From Albidovulum sediminicola (GTDB lineage: Bacteria > Pseudomonadota > Alphaproteobacteria > Rhodobacterales > Rhodobacteraceae), in contig NZ_JAOWLA010000008.1 in NCBI RefSeq assembly GCF_025751575.1, positions 62,001 to 126,000 on the forward strand: a DNA stretch of 64,000 bases. The letters run 5' to 3'. Of the stretch, positions 30,310-39,988 are shown piece by piece. The translations under genes and the position numbers were made by a program. The notes below the pieces were generated by a model. It had not been told where the DNA came from, made no database searches, and saw nothing but the letters and a program-made list of their open reading frames with translations. Positions within the stretch are counted from its first letter, which is position 1; every line of letters begins with the position of its first letter.

Positions 30310-31415
30310 CCACTTTGCTCGGGGTAGCGAGCCGTCCAGCCCACCGACTGGCGCTCAAGATATGACGGCATGGGCGTGTCAGACGCTCGGCGGCTGAAGG
30401 CGCTTGAGGAGGAGGACCGTCGGTTGAAGCGCATGCTTGCCGATCTCCGCATGCAAGCCGATCTGCTCCAAGAGGCCCACGGAAAAAAGTGAGGCAGCCA
30501 GCTCAGCGCCGGGAGTTGGCAGAGAAAGCGGTGGCGACAAGAGGGGTCAGCATCGCGCTGGCCCGCCGGGCGTTCGGCGTCAGCGCGACCTGCGTCCGCT
30601 ACAGCCCGAAGCGCGACGAGGAGAACGAGATGATCGCCGACCTGCTGGTCGGGCTGACCAGGGCGCACAAGACCTGGGGTTTTGGCCTGTGTTTTCTGCA
30701 CCTTCGGAACGTGAAGCGTCGAGCCATTGGGAACCTTTGGCTCAAGCCCAATGGCGAGGGCCTGGAACCACAAGCGGGTCCACCGGATCTATTGCGAGCT
30801 GGAGCGGAATCTGCGGATCAAGCCGCGGCGCCAACTCGAACGCGAGAAGCCCGATGAATTGGCCATGCCGGAGGCGCCCAACCTGGTCTGGTCCATGGAA
30901 TTCGCTTCGCGGACCTTCGGTCTATGGCCGAGCGCCCGGCCGACGGGCGACAGTTCCGGCTCTTGAACGTGCTGGGCGATTCCAACAACGAAGGCCTTGG
31001 CATCGAGATCGACTTCTCGCTGCCCGCCGAGCGGCTCGTTCGGTCGCTGAAGCCGTCGTCGGGGAGACGGTCCCCCGGACCGCTTCCTGCCCCTCCTCCA
31101 CATCAAGTGGCGCGGCAAGCCGCTGGCCTTCAGGGTCGACAACGGCCCCGAATACATCAGTTCCACGCTGATGACTTGGGCCGAAAAGCAAGGCATCGCG
31201 CTGACCTACATCCAACCCGGCCAACCGCAGCAAAACGCCTATGTCGAGCGCCATAACCGGACGGTCCGGCACGAATGGCCGGACCTTTAAATCTTTGAAA
31301 CCATGGAGGAGGTGCAGCAGATCGCCACCGAATGGCTATGGGCCTACAACAACGAACGCCCCGACATGGGCATCGGCGGCCCAACCCCGCCATGAAGCAG
31401 AAAATGGCCGCATAA
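30310..31415 (+). pseudogene. Third IS3-family transposase, multiply broken
   Basis: The orfA tail DARRLKALEEEDRRLKRMLA ends at 30492. orfB follows as RELAEKAVATRGVSIALARR, then changes frame repeatedly: [59 protein letters not shown], then [24 protein letters not shown] interrupts at ~31288 before FETMEEVQQIATEWLWAYNN and the natural end at 31415. Different subgroup from the neighbouring IS3 copies. Confidence 0.8.
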
Positions 31416-31454
31416 GTTTCACGGTCGCGCCCCACTAAAACGGGGAGGATTACC

Positions 31455-31570
31455 CCGCTCGGGCGGCAAGCTGGATCAGCGCGACTTCGCCCATGACGCA
31501 AGCGCAGATCTCTACCGCTGCCCCGAGGGCCGCGCCTTGCGCCAGTGCAGCGCCGACGACGGACTCCCGG
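31455..31570 (+). pseudogene. IS1182-like transposase fragment
   Basis: A short frame reads KLDQRDFAHDASADLYRCPE followed by GRALR, resembling the segment of IS1182 transposases before the zinc-finger-like cysteine region. No start, no DDE core and no end are present. The DNA from 31571 to 31700 shows no gene. Confidence 0.45.
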
Positions 31571-31700
31571 AATCTACGACAGGCGCAGGCTGTCGCGGTA
31601 CAGGCCCAAGACGCCCGACGGCGTCACGCCCCACGATTTCATCCGAAGAGGCTGGGCTGCAAAGCCAGGCCGGCAGATGCCGGGACTGAACACCCGAAGA

Positions 31701-32159
31701 TCAGGATTCGGCGTGATACTTGGCATCGACATCGTTGATCGCGGCAACGTTTGCAGCGGACCGGCCCTTTTCGTCGAAGGTTTCCTTCAGGAACGCATCG
31801 GCTATCGCCTTGGCGAGTTCCGGCCCGATAACTCGCGCGCCCATGGTGATGATCTGGGCGTTGTTCGACAGCGCGGCGCGCTCGGCGGAATAGGTATCGT
31901 GGCACAACGCCGCGCGAATGCCCGGCACCTTGTTTGCCGCGATCGAAACGCCGATGCCCGTGCCACAAACCAGAATCGCGCGGTCGTATTCCCCGGCGAT
32001 CACCGCCGACGCGACGCGGTCCGAGAGGTTGGCGTAGAACGCGTCAGGCCCCGCATCCGTGCGCGACACTTCAGAAACCTCGAACCGACCCTTGAGGTGG
32101 TCGGCCAGAGCCGCCGCCAAGCCCTCGCCTGCGCTGTCCCCAGCGATTGCGATTTTCAT
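31701..32159 (-). CDS. RpiB/LacAB-type sugar-phosphate isomerase (EryI-like)
   Basis: A 152-residue RpiB-fold protein: [20 protein letters not shown], the active-site loop [20 protein letters not shown], and [20 protein letters not shown]. In Brucella and rhizobia the homologue EryI converts D-erythrulose-4-phosphate to D-erythrose-4-phosphate. Here it is the last gene of a deoR-tpi-rpiB unit facing an erythritol-like cluster, which favours EryI over ribose-5-phosphate isomerase, though sequence alone cannot exclude RpiB. Confidence 0.85.
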   Translation of the reverse strand: MKIAIAGDSAGEGLAAALADHLKGRFEVSEVSRTDAGPDAFYANLSDRVASAVIAGEYDRAILVCGTGIGVSIAANKVPGIRAALCHDTYSAERAALSNNAQIITMGARVIGPELAKAIADAFLKETFDEKGRSAANVAAINDVDAKYHAES

Positions 32160-32193
32160 AGCTAGTTCCTTTCCCTATCGGCGAATGTTGATG

Positions 32194-32964
32194 TCAAAGC
32201 GCGGCCGAGACGCGCGCCAGGATGTCGAGATAGCCCGAGACGTCCCAGGCCGAGCGACCGATGAACAACCCGTCGATATGCGGGCAGGCGATCAGCTCGG
32301 CGCAGTTGCCGGGGTTGACGGAGCCGCCGTAAAGACAGGGGATACGCCGACCCAGGATACCCTCGGCGACGGCGATAATCTCGGCCTGCCGGGCGTCGGC
32401 ATAGTCGGCGCTGGCCGGGATTCCATGCTCCCCAATGGCCCAGACAGGCTCATAGGCCAGAAGGATCGGCGCCGATTTCTGCGCGCCATCCAACTTGCCA
32501 AGCGCCCCCTGCACCTCCCGTGCAAGCACCTCGTCGGCGCGACCGCCTTCGCGATCGGCCAGGGTTTCGCCAATGCAGATCAGCGGCGTCAGGCCGTGGC
32601 GCACAGCGGCCTCAACCTTCAGGCCAACCGTCTCATCGGTTTCGCCGAAATGTTCGCGCCGCTCGGAATGGCCCAGTTCGACCAGGTCAAGGCCGCAGTC
32701 CACTAGCATCGGCGCGGAAACCTCGCCCGTCCAGGCGCCCTTCTCGGCCCAGTGCATGTTCTGCGCCCCGACCTTGACGGAGGACTTCGCCAGCCGCGCC
32801 TTGACCTCCCTGACCGCAGTGAAGGGCGGGACGATGAAGCGTTGCACGCGCGGATCGCGGCCCCCATCGGCCGCAGCGAGACCATCGGCAAAGGCCATCG
32901 CCTCGGCCAGTGTCTTGTTCATCTTCCAACTCGTGCCGATCCAGACGTGCGGTTCGTCGATCAT
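32194..32964 (-). CDS. Triose-phosphate-isomerase-like tetrulose-phosphate isomerase (EryH-like)
   Basis: A 256-residue TIM-barrel with all TPI catalytic residues: Lys in GTSWKMNKTLA, His in LVELGHSERREHFGE, Glu in LLAYEPVWAIGE, and the phosphate loop LYGGSVNPGN. The GTSWKMNK start (instead of GNWKMN) is typical of the TpiA2/EryH/LerI group that acts on erythrulose phosphates. Overlaps the DeoR gene by 4 bp. Confidence 0.85.
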   Translation of the reverse strand: MIDEPHVWIGTSWKMNKTLAEAMAFADGLAAADGGRDPRVQRFIVPPFTAVREVKARLAKSSVKVGAQNMHWAEKGAWTGEVSAPMLVDCGLDLVELGHSERREHFGETDETVGLKVEAAVRHGLTPLICIGETLADREGGRADEVLAREVQGALGKLDGAQKSAPILLAYEPVWAIGEHGIPASADYADARQAEIIAVAEGILGRRIPCLYGGSVNPGNCAELIACPHIDGLFIGRSAWDVSGYLDILARVSAAL

Positions 32965-33731
32965 TCCTCATCCTTTGCGATCAGGATACGCACCCCTGAC
33001 TCGACCAGCGGCGTCGCATGGTCGGGTGGAAGTGCCGCATCGGTAATGACGGTATCAAAGCGGCCCAGATCGGTCAGCCGGTAAAGGGCGGTGCGCCCGA
33101 ACTTCTGCCGGTCGGCCAGGAGCACGGCCCGCGAGGCGCTCTCGATCATCATGCGTTTGGACCGCATGACCTCCTGGTCCATGTGATAGCAAACCCCGCC
33201 CGAGATCGCGGGAGAGGACAGAAAGGCCAGATCTGCGCGCAGATGCGCCAGAGCCTCTTCGGTGACGACGCCGAAAAAGCCGTTGAACTTTCGGCTGTAG
33301 GTGCCTCCAAGCGCCAGGAGCGTGATGCCCGGCGCCTCGGTCAGCGCCTCGATCGCGGCAAGGTTGTTGGTGATCACGGTTAGCGGCCGCTTTTCCGCCA
33401 GCCTCTCGGCCAGCAGGCCTGCGGTGGTACCGTCGTTGATCAGGACCGTCATCCCCGGCTCGGCCAGATCCACCGCGGCGCGGGCAATCCGCCTTTTCGC
33501 GTCGGTATCTCGGCGCGCGCGGTAGCGGTAGTCGCTTTCGAATTGCAGGCTGGTCTCGATCGAGGCCCCGCCGCGCACCTTGCGCAGCAGTCCCGCACTT
33601 TCGAGATCATCGAGATCCCGGTGAATCGTCATCTTCGACACGCCGAAACGCACCGCGAGATCGTCCAGCCCGACGGTCCCCTGCTCGATCAGCAGGTCGA
33701 TGATTTCCTTGCGGCGGTCTTCCAGCTTCAT
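32961..33731 (-). CDS. DeoR-family transcriptional regulator
   Basis: A 256-residue DeoR repressor: N-terminal helix-turn-helix LDDLAVRFGVSKMTIHRDLD, then the sugar-phosphate-binding DeoRC domain (VLINDGTTAGLLAERL, VVTEEALAHLRADLAFLSS, LADRQKFGRTALYRL). It heads the operon with the eryH- and eryI-like genes and is divergent from transketolase. Position equals EryR of rhizobial erythritol loci. It probably binds the TTGTGA repeats at 33800-33827 and is released by a sugar phosphate. Confidence 0.9.
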   Translation of the reverse strand: MKLEDRRKEIIDLLIEQGTVGLDDLAVRFGVSKMTIHRDLDDLESAGLLRKVRGGASIETSLQFESDYRYRARRDTDAKRRIARAAVDLAEPGMTVLINDGTTAGLLAERLAEKRPLTVITNNLAAIEALTEAPGITLLALGGTYSRKFNGFFGVVTEEALAHLRADLAFLSSPAISGGVCYHMDQEVMRSKRMMIESASRAVLLADRQKFGRTALYRLTDLGRFDTVITDAALPPDHATPLVESGVRILIAKDEE

Positions 33732-33799
33732 GCTCGTCCCCTTGGGATGCGGCGAAACATAACGCCGGAAAATTACATATCAACATTATTATCGTTATT

Positions 33800-33827
33800 T
33801 TGTGATTTATTGTTGTGACATTTGTGA
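33800..33827. promoter_or_regulatory. Three TTGTGA repeats in the deoR/transketolase divergent promoter
   Basis: TTGTGA begins at 33800, 33813 and 33822, in an AT-rich island between the DeoR start (33731) and the transketolase start (33865). DeoR proteins often bind short direct repeats. The AT-richness is striking against the GC-rich surroundings. Confidence 0.45.
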
Positions 33828-33864
33828 TTCTGACTTAGGCCCCACTCAGAATGAGGAGGAAGCG

Positions 33865-35865
33865 ATGCCCAACGAACTGCACCCGGGAACCGATAAGGCG
33901 CTGGCAAACTGCATTCGCGCGCTGGCCATCGACGCTGTCGAGGCGGCAAAATCCGGGCATCCCGGCGCACCCATGGGCATGGCGGATGCCGCGACCGTGC
34001 TATTCGCCCGCCACCTGAAATTCGACGCGCTGAACCCGGACTGGCCGGACCGCGACCGCTTCGTCCTGTCGAACGGCCACGCCTCGATGCTGCTCTATGC
34101 GCTCCTGCATCTGACCGGCTCACCCGACATGACGATGGAGGAACTGCGCAACTTCCGGCAATGGGGCGCGCGCACGGCAGGTCACCCGGAGTTCGGGCAT
34201 GCACCGGGCATCGAGACCACGACCGGGCCGCTTGGCCAGGGCCTCGCGAACGCGGTCGGCATGGCGCTGGCGGAACGCATCCTGTCCGAAGAATTCGGCG
34301 GCGACCTTGTCGATCACCGCACCTGGGTCTTCGTGGGCGATGGCTGTCTTCAGGAGGGGATCGGGCAAGAGGCGATCAGCCTTGCCGGGCACCTGAAGCT
34401 CGGCAAGCTCAAGGTGGTCTACGACGACAACGCCATCACCATCGATGGCGCGACCTCTGTCTCGTTCTCCGAGGATGTGCCCGCTCGGTTCCGGGCCTGC
34501 GGCTGGCATTTCGTGCAGGCGGACGGACACGATCACGCCGCCATTGACGCGGCCCTGACCGAGGCCGCATCGGTGACGGATCGCCCGAGCCTTATCGCGT
34601 TGAAGACCGTCATCGGCTACGGCGCGCCGAAAAAGGCAGGCACGGCGGCGGCTCACGGATCGCCGCTTGGCGCCGAAGAGGCGCAGGCGGCGAAGCAGGC
34701 GCTTGGATGGGCCCACCCGCCCTTCGAAATCCCGGCGGTGCTTCTGGACCAATGGCGCGGGATCGGCAACCGCGGCGCTGCCGCCCGCGAGGCGTGGGGG
34801 CAGCGGCTGGCATCCGACCCGAAGGGCGCGGCGCTTGCGCAGCGCCTGGCCGGCGGGGAACCAGCGGGCCTGAAAGCCGCCTTCAAGACAGCGCGCGACG
34901 CGCTCTTCGCCACGCCGCAAGCCGTCGCGACCCGCCGCGCCAGCCAGATCGCGCTGGAAAGCCTGACAGCGGCACTGCCGGAGATGGTGGGCGGATCGGC
35001 GGACCTGACCGGATCGAATCTGACCCGCGTCAAGTCGGTGGAGCCGGCCTTCACCCCCGATGCGCCCGGGCGTTACATCGGCTTCGGCGTGCGGGAGTTC
35101 GGCATGGCCGCCGCGATGAACGGCATGGCCCTGCATGGCGGCATCATTCCCTACGGCGGAACCTTCCTGGTCTTTTCCGACTATTCCCGCAACGCCATCC
35201 GGCTTGCCGCGCTGATGGGGGTCGGCAGCATCCATGTGATGACCCATGACAGCATCGGCCTTGGTGAGGACGGGCCAACCCATCAGCCCATCGAGCATCT
35301 GGCCAGCCTGCGGGCGATCCCGAACCTGCTGGTGTTCCGGCCTGCCGACGCGGTCGAGACGCTGGAATGCTGGGAGATCGCGGTGAAGAACCGCAAGCGC
35401 CCCTCGGTTCTGGCGCTGTCACGTCAGGCAGTGCCGCAGCTTCGCGGCGGCCGACCGGGCCTGGACGCCCCGAACATGTCGTCGCACGGCGCCTACGTCA
35501 TCCGGTCCTACGGTGCCGCGCGCGATGTGACGCTCTTGGCCACGGGCACCGAGGTGTCGATGGCGGTCGAAGCCGCCGAGGCGCTGGCGGCCGAGGGCCT
35601 CGGCGTCGCGGTCGTCTCGATGCCAAGTTGGGAGCTCTTTGAGGCGCAGCCCGCGGAATATCGCAGGCGGACTCTGGGCACCGCACCGCGCATTGCCGTG
35701 GAGGCGGCGGGCAAGTTCGGCTGGACCCGCTATGTCGCCAGCGAGGACGACGTGATCGGCATGAACGGCTTCGGCGCCTCCGCCCCGGCCGAAGTGCTTT
35801 ACGAAAAGTTCGGCATCACCAAGGACGCCATTATCGCCCGGGCCCACGCGCTGACGGGCAAATAA
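33865..35865 (+). CDS. tkt: Transketolase
   Basis: A 666-residue transketolase from ATG 33865 (GAGGAAGCG ahead). Motifs: [20 protein letters not shown]; ThDP-binding [20 protein letters not shown] with DDNAITIDG; the second-domain [18 protein letters not shown]; and [20 protein letters not shown]. It moves two-carbon ketol units. Placed opposite EryH/EryI-like isomerases and next to a transaldolase, it should take up D-erythrose-4-phosphate from the polyol pathway. Probably a second, dedicated copy. Confidence 0.95.
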   Translation: MPNELHPGTDKALANCIRALAIDAVEAAKSGHPGAPMGMADAATVLFARHLKFDALNPDWPDRDRFVLSNGHASMLLYALLHLTGSPDMTMEELRNFRQWGARTAGHPEFGHAPGIETTTGPLGQGLANAVGMALAERILSEEFGGDLVDHRTWVFVGDGCLQEGIGQEAISLAGHLKLGKLKVVYDDNAITIDGATSVSFSEDVPARFRACGWHFVQADGHDHAAIDAALTEAASVTDRPSLIALKTVIGYGAPKKAGTAAAHGSPLGAEEAQAAKQALGWAHPPFEIPAVLLDQWRGIGNRGAAAREAWGQRLASDPKGAALAQRLAGGEPAGLKAAFKTARDALFATPQAVATRRASQIALESLTAALPEMVGGSADLTGSNLTRVKSVEPAFTPDAPGRYIGFGVREFGMAAAMNGMALHGGIIPYGGTFLVFSDYSRNAIRLAALMGVGSIHVMTHDSIGLGEDGPTHQPIEHLASLRAIPNLLVFRPADAVETLECWEIAVKNRKRPSVLALSRQAVPQLRGGRPGLDAPNMSSHGAYVIRSYGAARDVTLLATGTEVSMAVEAAEALAAEGLGVAVVSMPSWELFEAQPAEYRRRTLGTAPRIAVEAAGKFGWTRYVASEDDVIGMNGFGASAPAEVLYEKFGITKDAIIARAHALTGK

Positions 35866-35875
35866 GGAGACGGAC

Positions 35876-36529
35876 ATGAAATTCTTCGCAGACACCGCAG
35901 TCGTCGCCGAGATCGACGAGTTGAACAGCTACGGCCTTTTGGATGGCGTGACGACGAACCCCAGCCTGATCGCCAAGTCTGGGCGCGACTTCAAGGAGGT
36001 CGTGGCCGAGATCTGCGCGCTGGTCGACGGCCCCGTGTCGGCCGAGGTCGCGGCGCTGGACTTCGACGGCATGGTCGCGGAGGGCGAGCACCTGGCGAAG
36101 ATCGCGCCGAATGTCGTGATCAAGCTGCCGCTAACACTCGACGGGTTGAAGGCCTGCCGACACTTCACCGCGAAGGGCATCAAGACCAACGTGACGCTGT
36201 GCTTTTCCGCCAACCAGGCGCTGCTGGCGGCCAAGGCCGGTGCGACCTATGTGTCGCCCTTCGTCGGGCGGCTGGACGACATCCATATTGACGGGATGGA
36301 TCTGGTCCGAGAGATCCGCCAGATCTTCGACAATTACGGGTTCGAGACGCAGATTCTCGCGGCCTCGGTCCGCAGCGCCAACCATGTCAAGGAAGCAGCC
36401 CTTGCGGGCGCGGACGTGGCGACGGTCCCAGCGGCGGTGATCAAGGGGCTGGCCTCGCACGTCCTGACGGACAAGGGCCTGGCGCAGTTCGCGAAGGACT
36501 GGGCGGCCACGGGTCAAAGCATCCTTTGA
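35876..36529 (+). CDS. Transaldolase / fructose-6-phosphate aldolase family
   Basis: A 217-residue short-type protein ([38 protein letters not shown]). The Schiff-base lysine is in [15 protein letters not shown], and [20 protein letters not shown] and [12 protein letters not shown] are typical. Length fits the TalC/Fsa/MipB subgroup, whose members are transaldolases or fructose-6-phosphate aldolases. Ten bases after transketolase, AAGGAG ahead: co-transcribed. Converges on dhaL. Confidence 0.92.
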   Translation: MKFFADTAVVAEIDELNSYGLLDGVTTNPSLIAKSGRDFKEVVAEICALVDGPVSAEVAALDFDGMVAEGEHLAKIAPNVVIKLPLTLDGLKACRHFTAKGIKTNVTLCFSANQALLAAKAGATYVSPFVGRLDDIHIDGMDLVREIRQIFDNYGFETQILAASVRSANHVKEAALAGADVATVPAAVIKGLASHVLTDKGLAQFAKDWAATGQSIL

Positions 36530-36550
36530 GCCTTGTCGCGGCAGCGGGCC

Positions 36551-37177
36551 TCACGCCCCGTCCGGCCGCGACCAGCTCTCTGCCATCACCGCAATGATCA
36601 TCGCGGCGGAAACCGCGCCGGGGTCCCTGTGGCCCCGGCTCCGTTCGCCCAGGCGTGCCGCGCGGCCGAGGGTGGCGATCATCTCCGCCGTCGCCTCGGC
36701 ACCCGCATGGGCAACGGCGGAGATCGCAACCAGATCGTCGCCGCGCCGCGCCGCTTCGGCCGCTGGTGCCCAGGCATCGAGCATGGTTTTCTGCCCAGGC
36801 TCCGCCTTGCCGCGCGCCGCGATCCCCTCCGCCATGGCCGCGATCAGGGAAGGCGTCTCGGCCAGGGGCATCGCGGCGTGGGGGCCGGCCGCCTTCCCCG
36901 CCCGCAGGAAGGCCGTGGCATAAAGCGGGCCAGAAGAGGCACCGACGGCGTTCAGAAACGCCTTCGCGGCGGCGTTGAACACGTCCTGAAGGCTTGCGCC
37001 CTCCGGCAGGTCCGCCGCCGCCCCGGAAGCCGCCGCCATGCCCTGCGCCATGGCGATCCCGTGGTCCGCATCGCCAATTACGCCGTCGAGCCGACACAGC
37101 GTGTCTCGTTCCGCATCCATCTTCTCGGCCAGTGCCGCGAAACTCGCGACCAGTCGTTGGGGCGTCAGTTCGGCCAT
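36551..37177 (-). CDS. DhaL-type kinase subunit (ADP/ATP-binding)
   Basis: A 208-residue Dak2-domain protein: LCRLDGVIGDADHGIAMAQG carries the three Asp/His residues for Mg-nucleotide (GDxDHG), and GRAARLGERSRGHRDPGAVS the C-terminal phosphate loop. It is the phosphoryl donor half of dihydroxyacetone-type kinases. Four bases after dhaK. No DhaM phosphotransferase gene is in the window, so it may use ATP or share a PTS protein. Last gene of the leftward run. Confidence 0.88.
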   Translation of the reverse strand: MAELTPQRLVASFAALAEKMDAERDTLCRLDGVIGDADHGIAMAQGMAAASGAAADLPEGASLQDVFNAAAKAFLNAVGASSGPLYATAFLRAGKAAGPHAAMPLAETPSLIAAMAEGIAARGKAEPGQKTMLDAWAPAAEAARRGDDLVAISAVAHAGAEATAEMIATLGRAARLGERSRGHRDPGAVSAAMIIAVMAESWSRPDGA

Positions 37178-37181
37178 GCTT

Positions 37182-38192
37182 TCACCCCTGCCTGAACATC
37201 GCGCAATCGCAGGGGTGATCGATCATCCGCTGCAACTCATCATCCAGATGCATGATCGTGATCGATGCCCCCGCCATTTCCATCGAGGTGCAATAGGGTC
37301 CGACCAGCGTGCGGTGAACCTCAAGTTCCGCCGCCTTCAGCCGCGCGTTGACGCGGGCGTGAAGGATGTAAAGCTCCATCAACGGCGTCGATCCGAGCGA
37401 GTTGACCAGCACCGCAACCCGATCCCCCGGCGCGGCGGCCATTTCCGAGAGGATCGCATCCATGATCTCGTCGGTGACCGCATCGGCGGGGCGCAGGGCC
37501 TCGCGCCGAATTCCGGGCTCTCCGTGGATGCCCATGCCGATCTCCATCTCGCCCGCGGGCAGGTCGAAGTTCGGCCGCCTCGTCTGCGGCAGAGAACAGG
37601 CGGACAGGGCGACCCCCATCGTGTAGGTGCGCGCGTTCGCATGCCGCGCGATCCGCTCCACCTCGTCAAGGGGCAGACCTAGATCCGCCGCCGCGCCTGC
37701 CGCCTTGAAGATGAAGACATTGCCCGCCACGCCGCGCCGCTTGTCGCGCGCCTCGCGTGGGGCAGAGGCGATGTCGTCCGTCGTCAGCACGGTGCGCGTC
37801 TCGATCCCTTCCATCTCCAGCATTTCGGCGGCCATGTCGAAGTTCATGACGTCGCCGGCATAGTTGCCGTACATGAAAAGAACCCCTGCCCCGCCGTGGG
37901 CCGCCATCGCGGCGTCCATCACCGGTTGCGGCGGCGGCGAGGCGAAGACGTTCCCGATCGCGGCGGCATCGGCCAGACCCTTGCCGACGAAGCCAAGGAA
38001 CGTCGGCTCATGGCCCGATCCGCCACCGATGACCAGCGCGACCTTGCCCTCGCGCGGGCCGTGCCGCGCGATCACCGCGCGCGGCGCGTGGTCGGGGCGC
38101 CAGAGGTGATCGGGATGCGCCGCCATCACCCCGGCCAGCATCTCGTCAACCGTGTCGTTGCCGTCGTTGATCAGTTTCTGGGTGAGGGTCAT
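37182..38192 (-). CDS. DhaK-type kinase subunit, dihydroxyacetone or tetrulose kinase
   Basis: A 336-residue Dak1-domain protein: VIGGGSGHEPTFLGFVGKGL, GVLFMYGNYAGDVMNFDMA, and the substrate-hemiaminal His in IGMGIHGEPG. Related enzymes phosphorylate dihydroxyacetone, D- or L-erythrulose (LerK/DerK of Mycobacterium). In this cluster, erythrulose would feed the EryC/H/I isomerases directly, so tetrulose kinase is as likely as dihydroxyacetone kinase. Fifteen bases downstream of the eryC-like gene. Confidence 0.88.
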   Translation of the reverse strand: MTLTQKLINDGNDTVDEMLAGVMAAHPDHLWRPDHAPRAVIARHGPREGKVALVIGGGSGHEPTFLGFVGKGLADAAAIGNVFASPPPQPVMDAAMAAHGGAGVLFMYGNYAGDVMNFDMAAEMLEMEGIETRTVLTTDDIASAPREARDKRRGVAGNVFIFKAAGAAADLGLPLDEVERIARHANARTYTMGVALSACSLPQTRRPNFDLPAGEMEIGMGIHGEPGIRREALRPADAVTDEIMDAILSEMAAAPGDRVAVLVNSLGSTPLMELYILHARVNARLKAAELEVHRTLVGPYCTSMEMAGASITIMHLDDELQRMIDHPCDCAMFRQG

Positions 38193-38207
38193 GGCGCGCT
38201 ACTCCGC

Positions 38208-39140
38208 TCAGATGTTCAGATCCTGCACCCCGGTATCGACATGGGGCGCCCAGAAGGCAACGCTTTCCGCGATCTGGGGGATCACCTCGCGGTCATTCGG
38301 CTCCCGTTCCTTGAAGCTCAGTTCCAGGCAGATCTCGTTGTCCTCGCCCCCGCCCTCCCGGAAGGCCGCCAGAAGCGGCCCGGGCTGGATGCGCCCCCGC
38401 GCGTTGAAATCCGCCGTGAAGGGGCGGTGGCCGCCCTTGTCCATCAGCGATTGCTTGATGTGGATGATCGGCGAAACCTTCGGCACCGCGCGCGCCCAGG
38501 CATAGGGATCGTAGTCATCGGGATTGGGCGAGGTCACGTCGCCGTGGTCGATGTCGGCCATCATCCACATCGGGATCGCCATGTCTGCTGCCGTCAGACG
38601 GTCCTGCAACGCGAGACAGGCTTCGATCGTCTCGCCGAATTCCCGCCCGATGCTCATCGGTTCCCAGAAGACATAGCTGAGCCCCGCATCCTTCGCGTGC
38701 TGGGCCACTTCGGCCCAGCCGTCGATGGCGATGCGGATCAGCTCCTCCCGCCGCGCCGGGTCGTCGAAGTCCTTGTAGGTGAAAATCGCGAACTGGGTGC
38801 CGACGGACTGGCCGCCGAGGTCGGCCGTGATCTCTGCGAAGGTCTTGAACCAGTCGATGTAGTATCGCCGGACCTCGGCGTCGGGGTGGCCGAAATGGTT
38901 CAGCCGGCCATAGGGCCCCGTCATCCCCGAGGTCACGCGGACGCCGGTTCGCGCGCATGCCTGCTGCATCTGCCGGGTCTGGCGGCGGATGACATGGGCG
39001 GGCCAGCTTGGGTTGATGAACTCATGTGTCAGTTGCAGGTCGCGGATGCGCAGATCCCGCGCCACGACCTCGATCAGGTCGTCGGGGTCGGCGAAACGAT
39101 TGACCAGCGGATTGGTGTTCAGGGACAACGTGAAGGGCAT
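38208..39140 (-). CDS. TIM-barrel sugar-phosphate isomerase/epimerase (EryC-like)
   Basis: A 310-residue protein from ATG 39140 in the xylose-isomerase-like AP-endonuclease 2 fold. SLNTNPLVNRFADPDDLIEV, GMTGPYGRLNHFGHPDAEVR, metal-binding EPMSIGREFGETIE and MADIDHGDVTSPNPDDYD are notable. The start and the GMTGPYGRLNHFGHPD block match my recollection of EryC, the isomerase that acts first after EryB in erythritol catabolism. Together with EryH- and EryI-like genes it completes the three-isomerase set. Confidence 0.75.
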   Translation of the reverse strand: MPFTLSLNTNPLVNRFADPDDLIEVVARDLRIRDLQLTHEFINPSWPAHVIRRQTRQMQQACARTGVRVTSGMTGPYGRLNHFGHPDAEVRRYYIDWFKTFAEITADLGGQSVGTQFAIFTYKDFDDPARREELIRIAIDGWAEVAQHAKDAGLSYVFWEPMSIGREFGETIEACLALQDRLTAADMAIPMWMMADIDHGDVTSPNPDDYDPYAWARAVPKVSPIIHIKQSLMDKGGHRPFTADFNARGRIQPGPLLAAFREGGGEDNEICLELSFKEREPNDREVIPQIAESVAFWAPHVDTGVQDLNI

Positions 39141-39988
39141 CAGGCCTCCGGAGGGTCGAAGCAGAAACAGGGGATCACGAAATCGGGCACCGCGCCTTCG
39201 TTTTCGCACAGGGCCGCGCGGGACGTATCGTCGAGCTCCGCGTGAAGTCCGGTCCGGACTAGCGCGGTCGCATAGCCTGCCGCCTGCCCGCCCGCCACGT
39301 CATGCGCCGGGCTGTCGCCGATACAAAGGATCCGATCCGGCGCAATCCCAGGCAGGAGGCGCGCGGCCTCGGCATAGATCAGCGGATGCGGTTTGCCGAT
39401 CCATTCCACCGGGCCGCCAAGCTCTTCGTAAAGCCGCGCGATGCGCCCGGCTCCGAAACGGATCCCCTGGGGCGTCAGCATCTCCATGTCCGGATTGGTG
39501 CACAAGCAGGGCACCGCGCGCCGCGCCGCCGGCGCCAGAAGCGCCCGGTAGTCATCGAGCGTCAGGACATCGCCCAGGCTTCCTGCCAGAACGATCAGCC
39601 CGGCGTCGGCCGGGGAATCGACCGGCACCAGGCCCAGGCCCGCGACATTGCTCTGGTCGCCGTCGCGGGCATGGACCCAGACGGCGGTCCCCGGCGCGAG
39701 GTCCGCGCCGATCCGGTGACGAAGCGCGGAATAGGCGGCCTCGCCTGAGGACATGACGGTCAGATAGCTGCCCCGCGCGAAACCCAGCCGGGTCAGGCGC
39801 GCCTCATTCGGGGCGGATCGCTTGCCCGAGTTCGACAGCAGGATCACCGGTTTGCCATACGACGACAGACGCGAAAGCGCGGCCGGGGCAAAATCATAGG
39901 CGCCACTTCCCGTCAGAAGGACACCGAACTGATCGACAAGAAACGCGTCGAAGCGGGCCGCCAGTTCTTTCAGCGTCGCGGGTTTCAT
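39140..39988 (-). CDS. HAD-superfamily class IIA hydrolase
   Basis: A 282-residue HAD IIA protein: motif I FLVDQFGVLLTGSGAYDF, motif II VILLSNSGKRS, motif III IGKPHPLIYAEAARLLP, and CIGDSPAHDVAGGQAAGYAT. Motif I is D-x-F-G rather than DxDG, the same style as the DVWGV subgroup. It probably dephosphorylates a sugar phosphate as a side or detoxifying step. Start overlaps the FGGY stop (ATGA). Confidence 0.85.
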   Translation of the reverse strand: MKPATLKELAARFDAFLVDQFGVLLTGSGAYDFAPAALSRLSSYGKPVILLSNSGKRSAPNEARLTRLGFARGSYLTVMSSGEAAYSALRHRIGADLAPGTAVWVHARDGDQSNVAGLGLVPVDSPADAGLIVLAGSLGDVLTLDDYRALLAPAARRAVPCLCTNPDMEMLTPQGIRFGAGRIARLYEELGGPVEWIGKPHPLIYAEAARLLPGIAPDRILCIGDSPAHDVAGGQAAGYATALVRTGLHAELDDTSRAALCENEGAVPDFVIPCFCFDPPEA

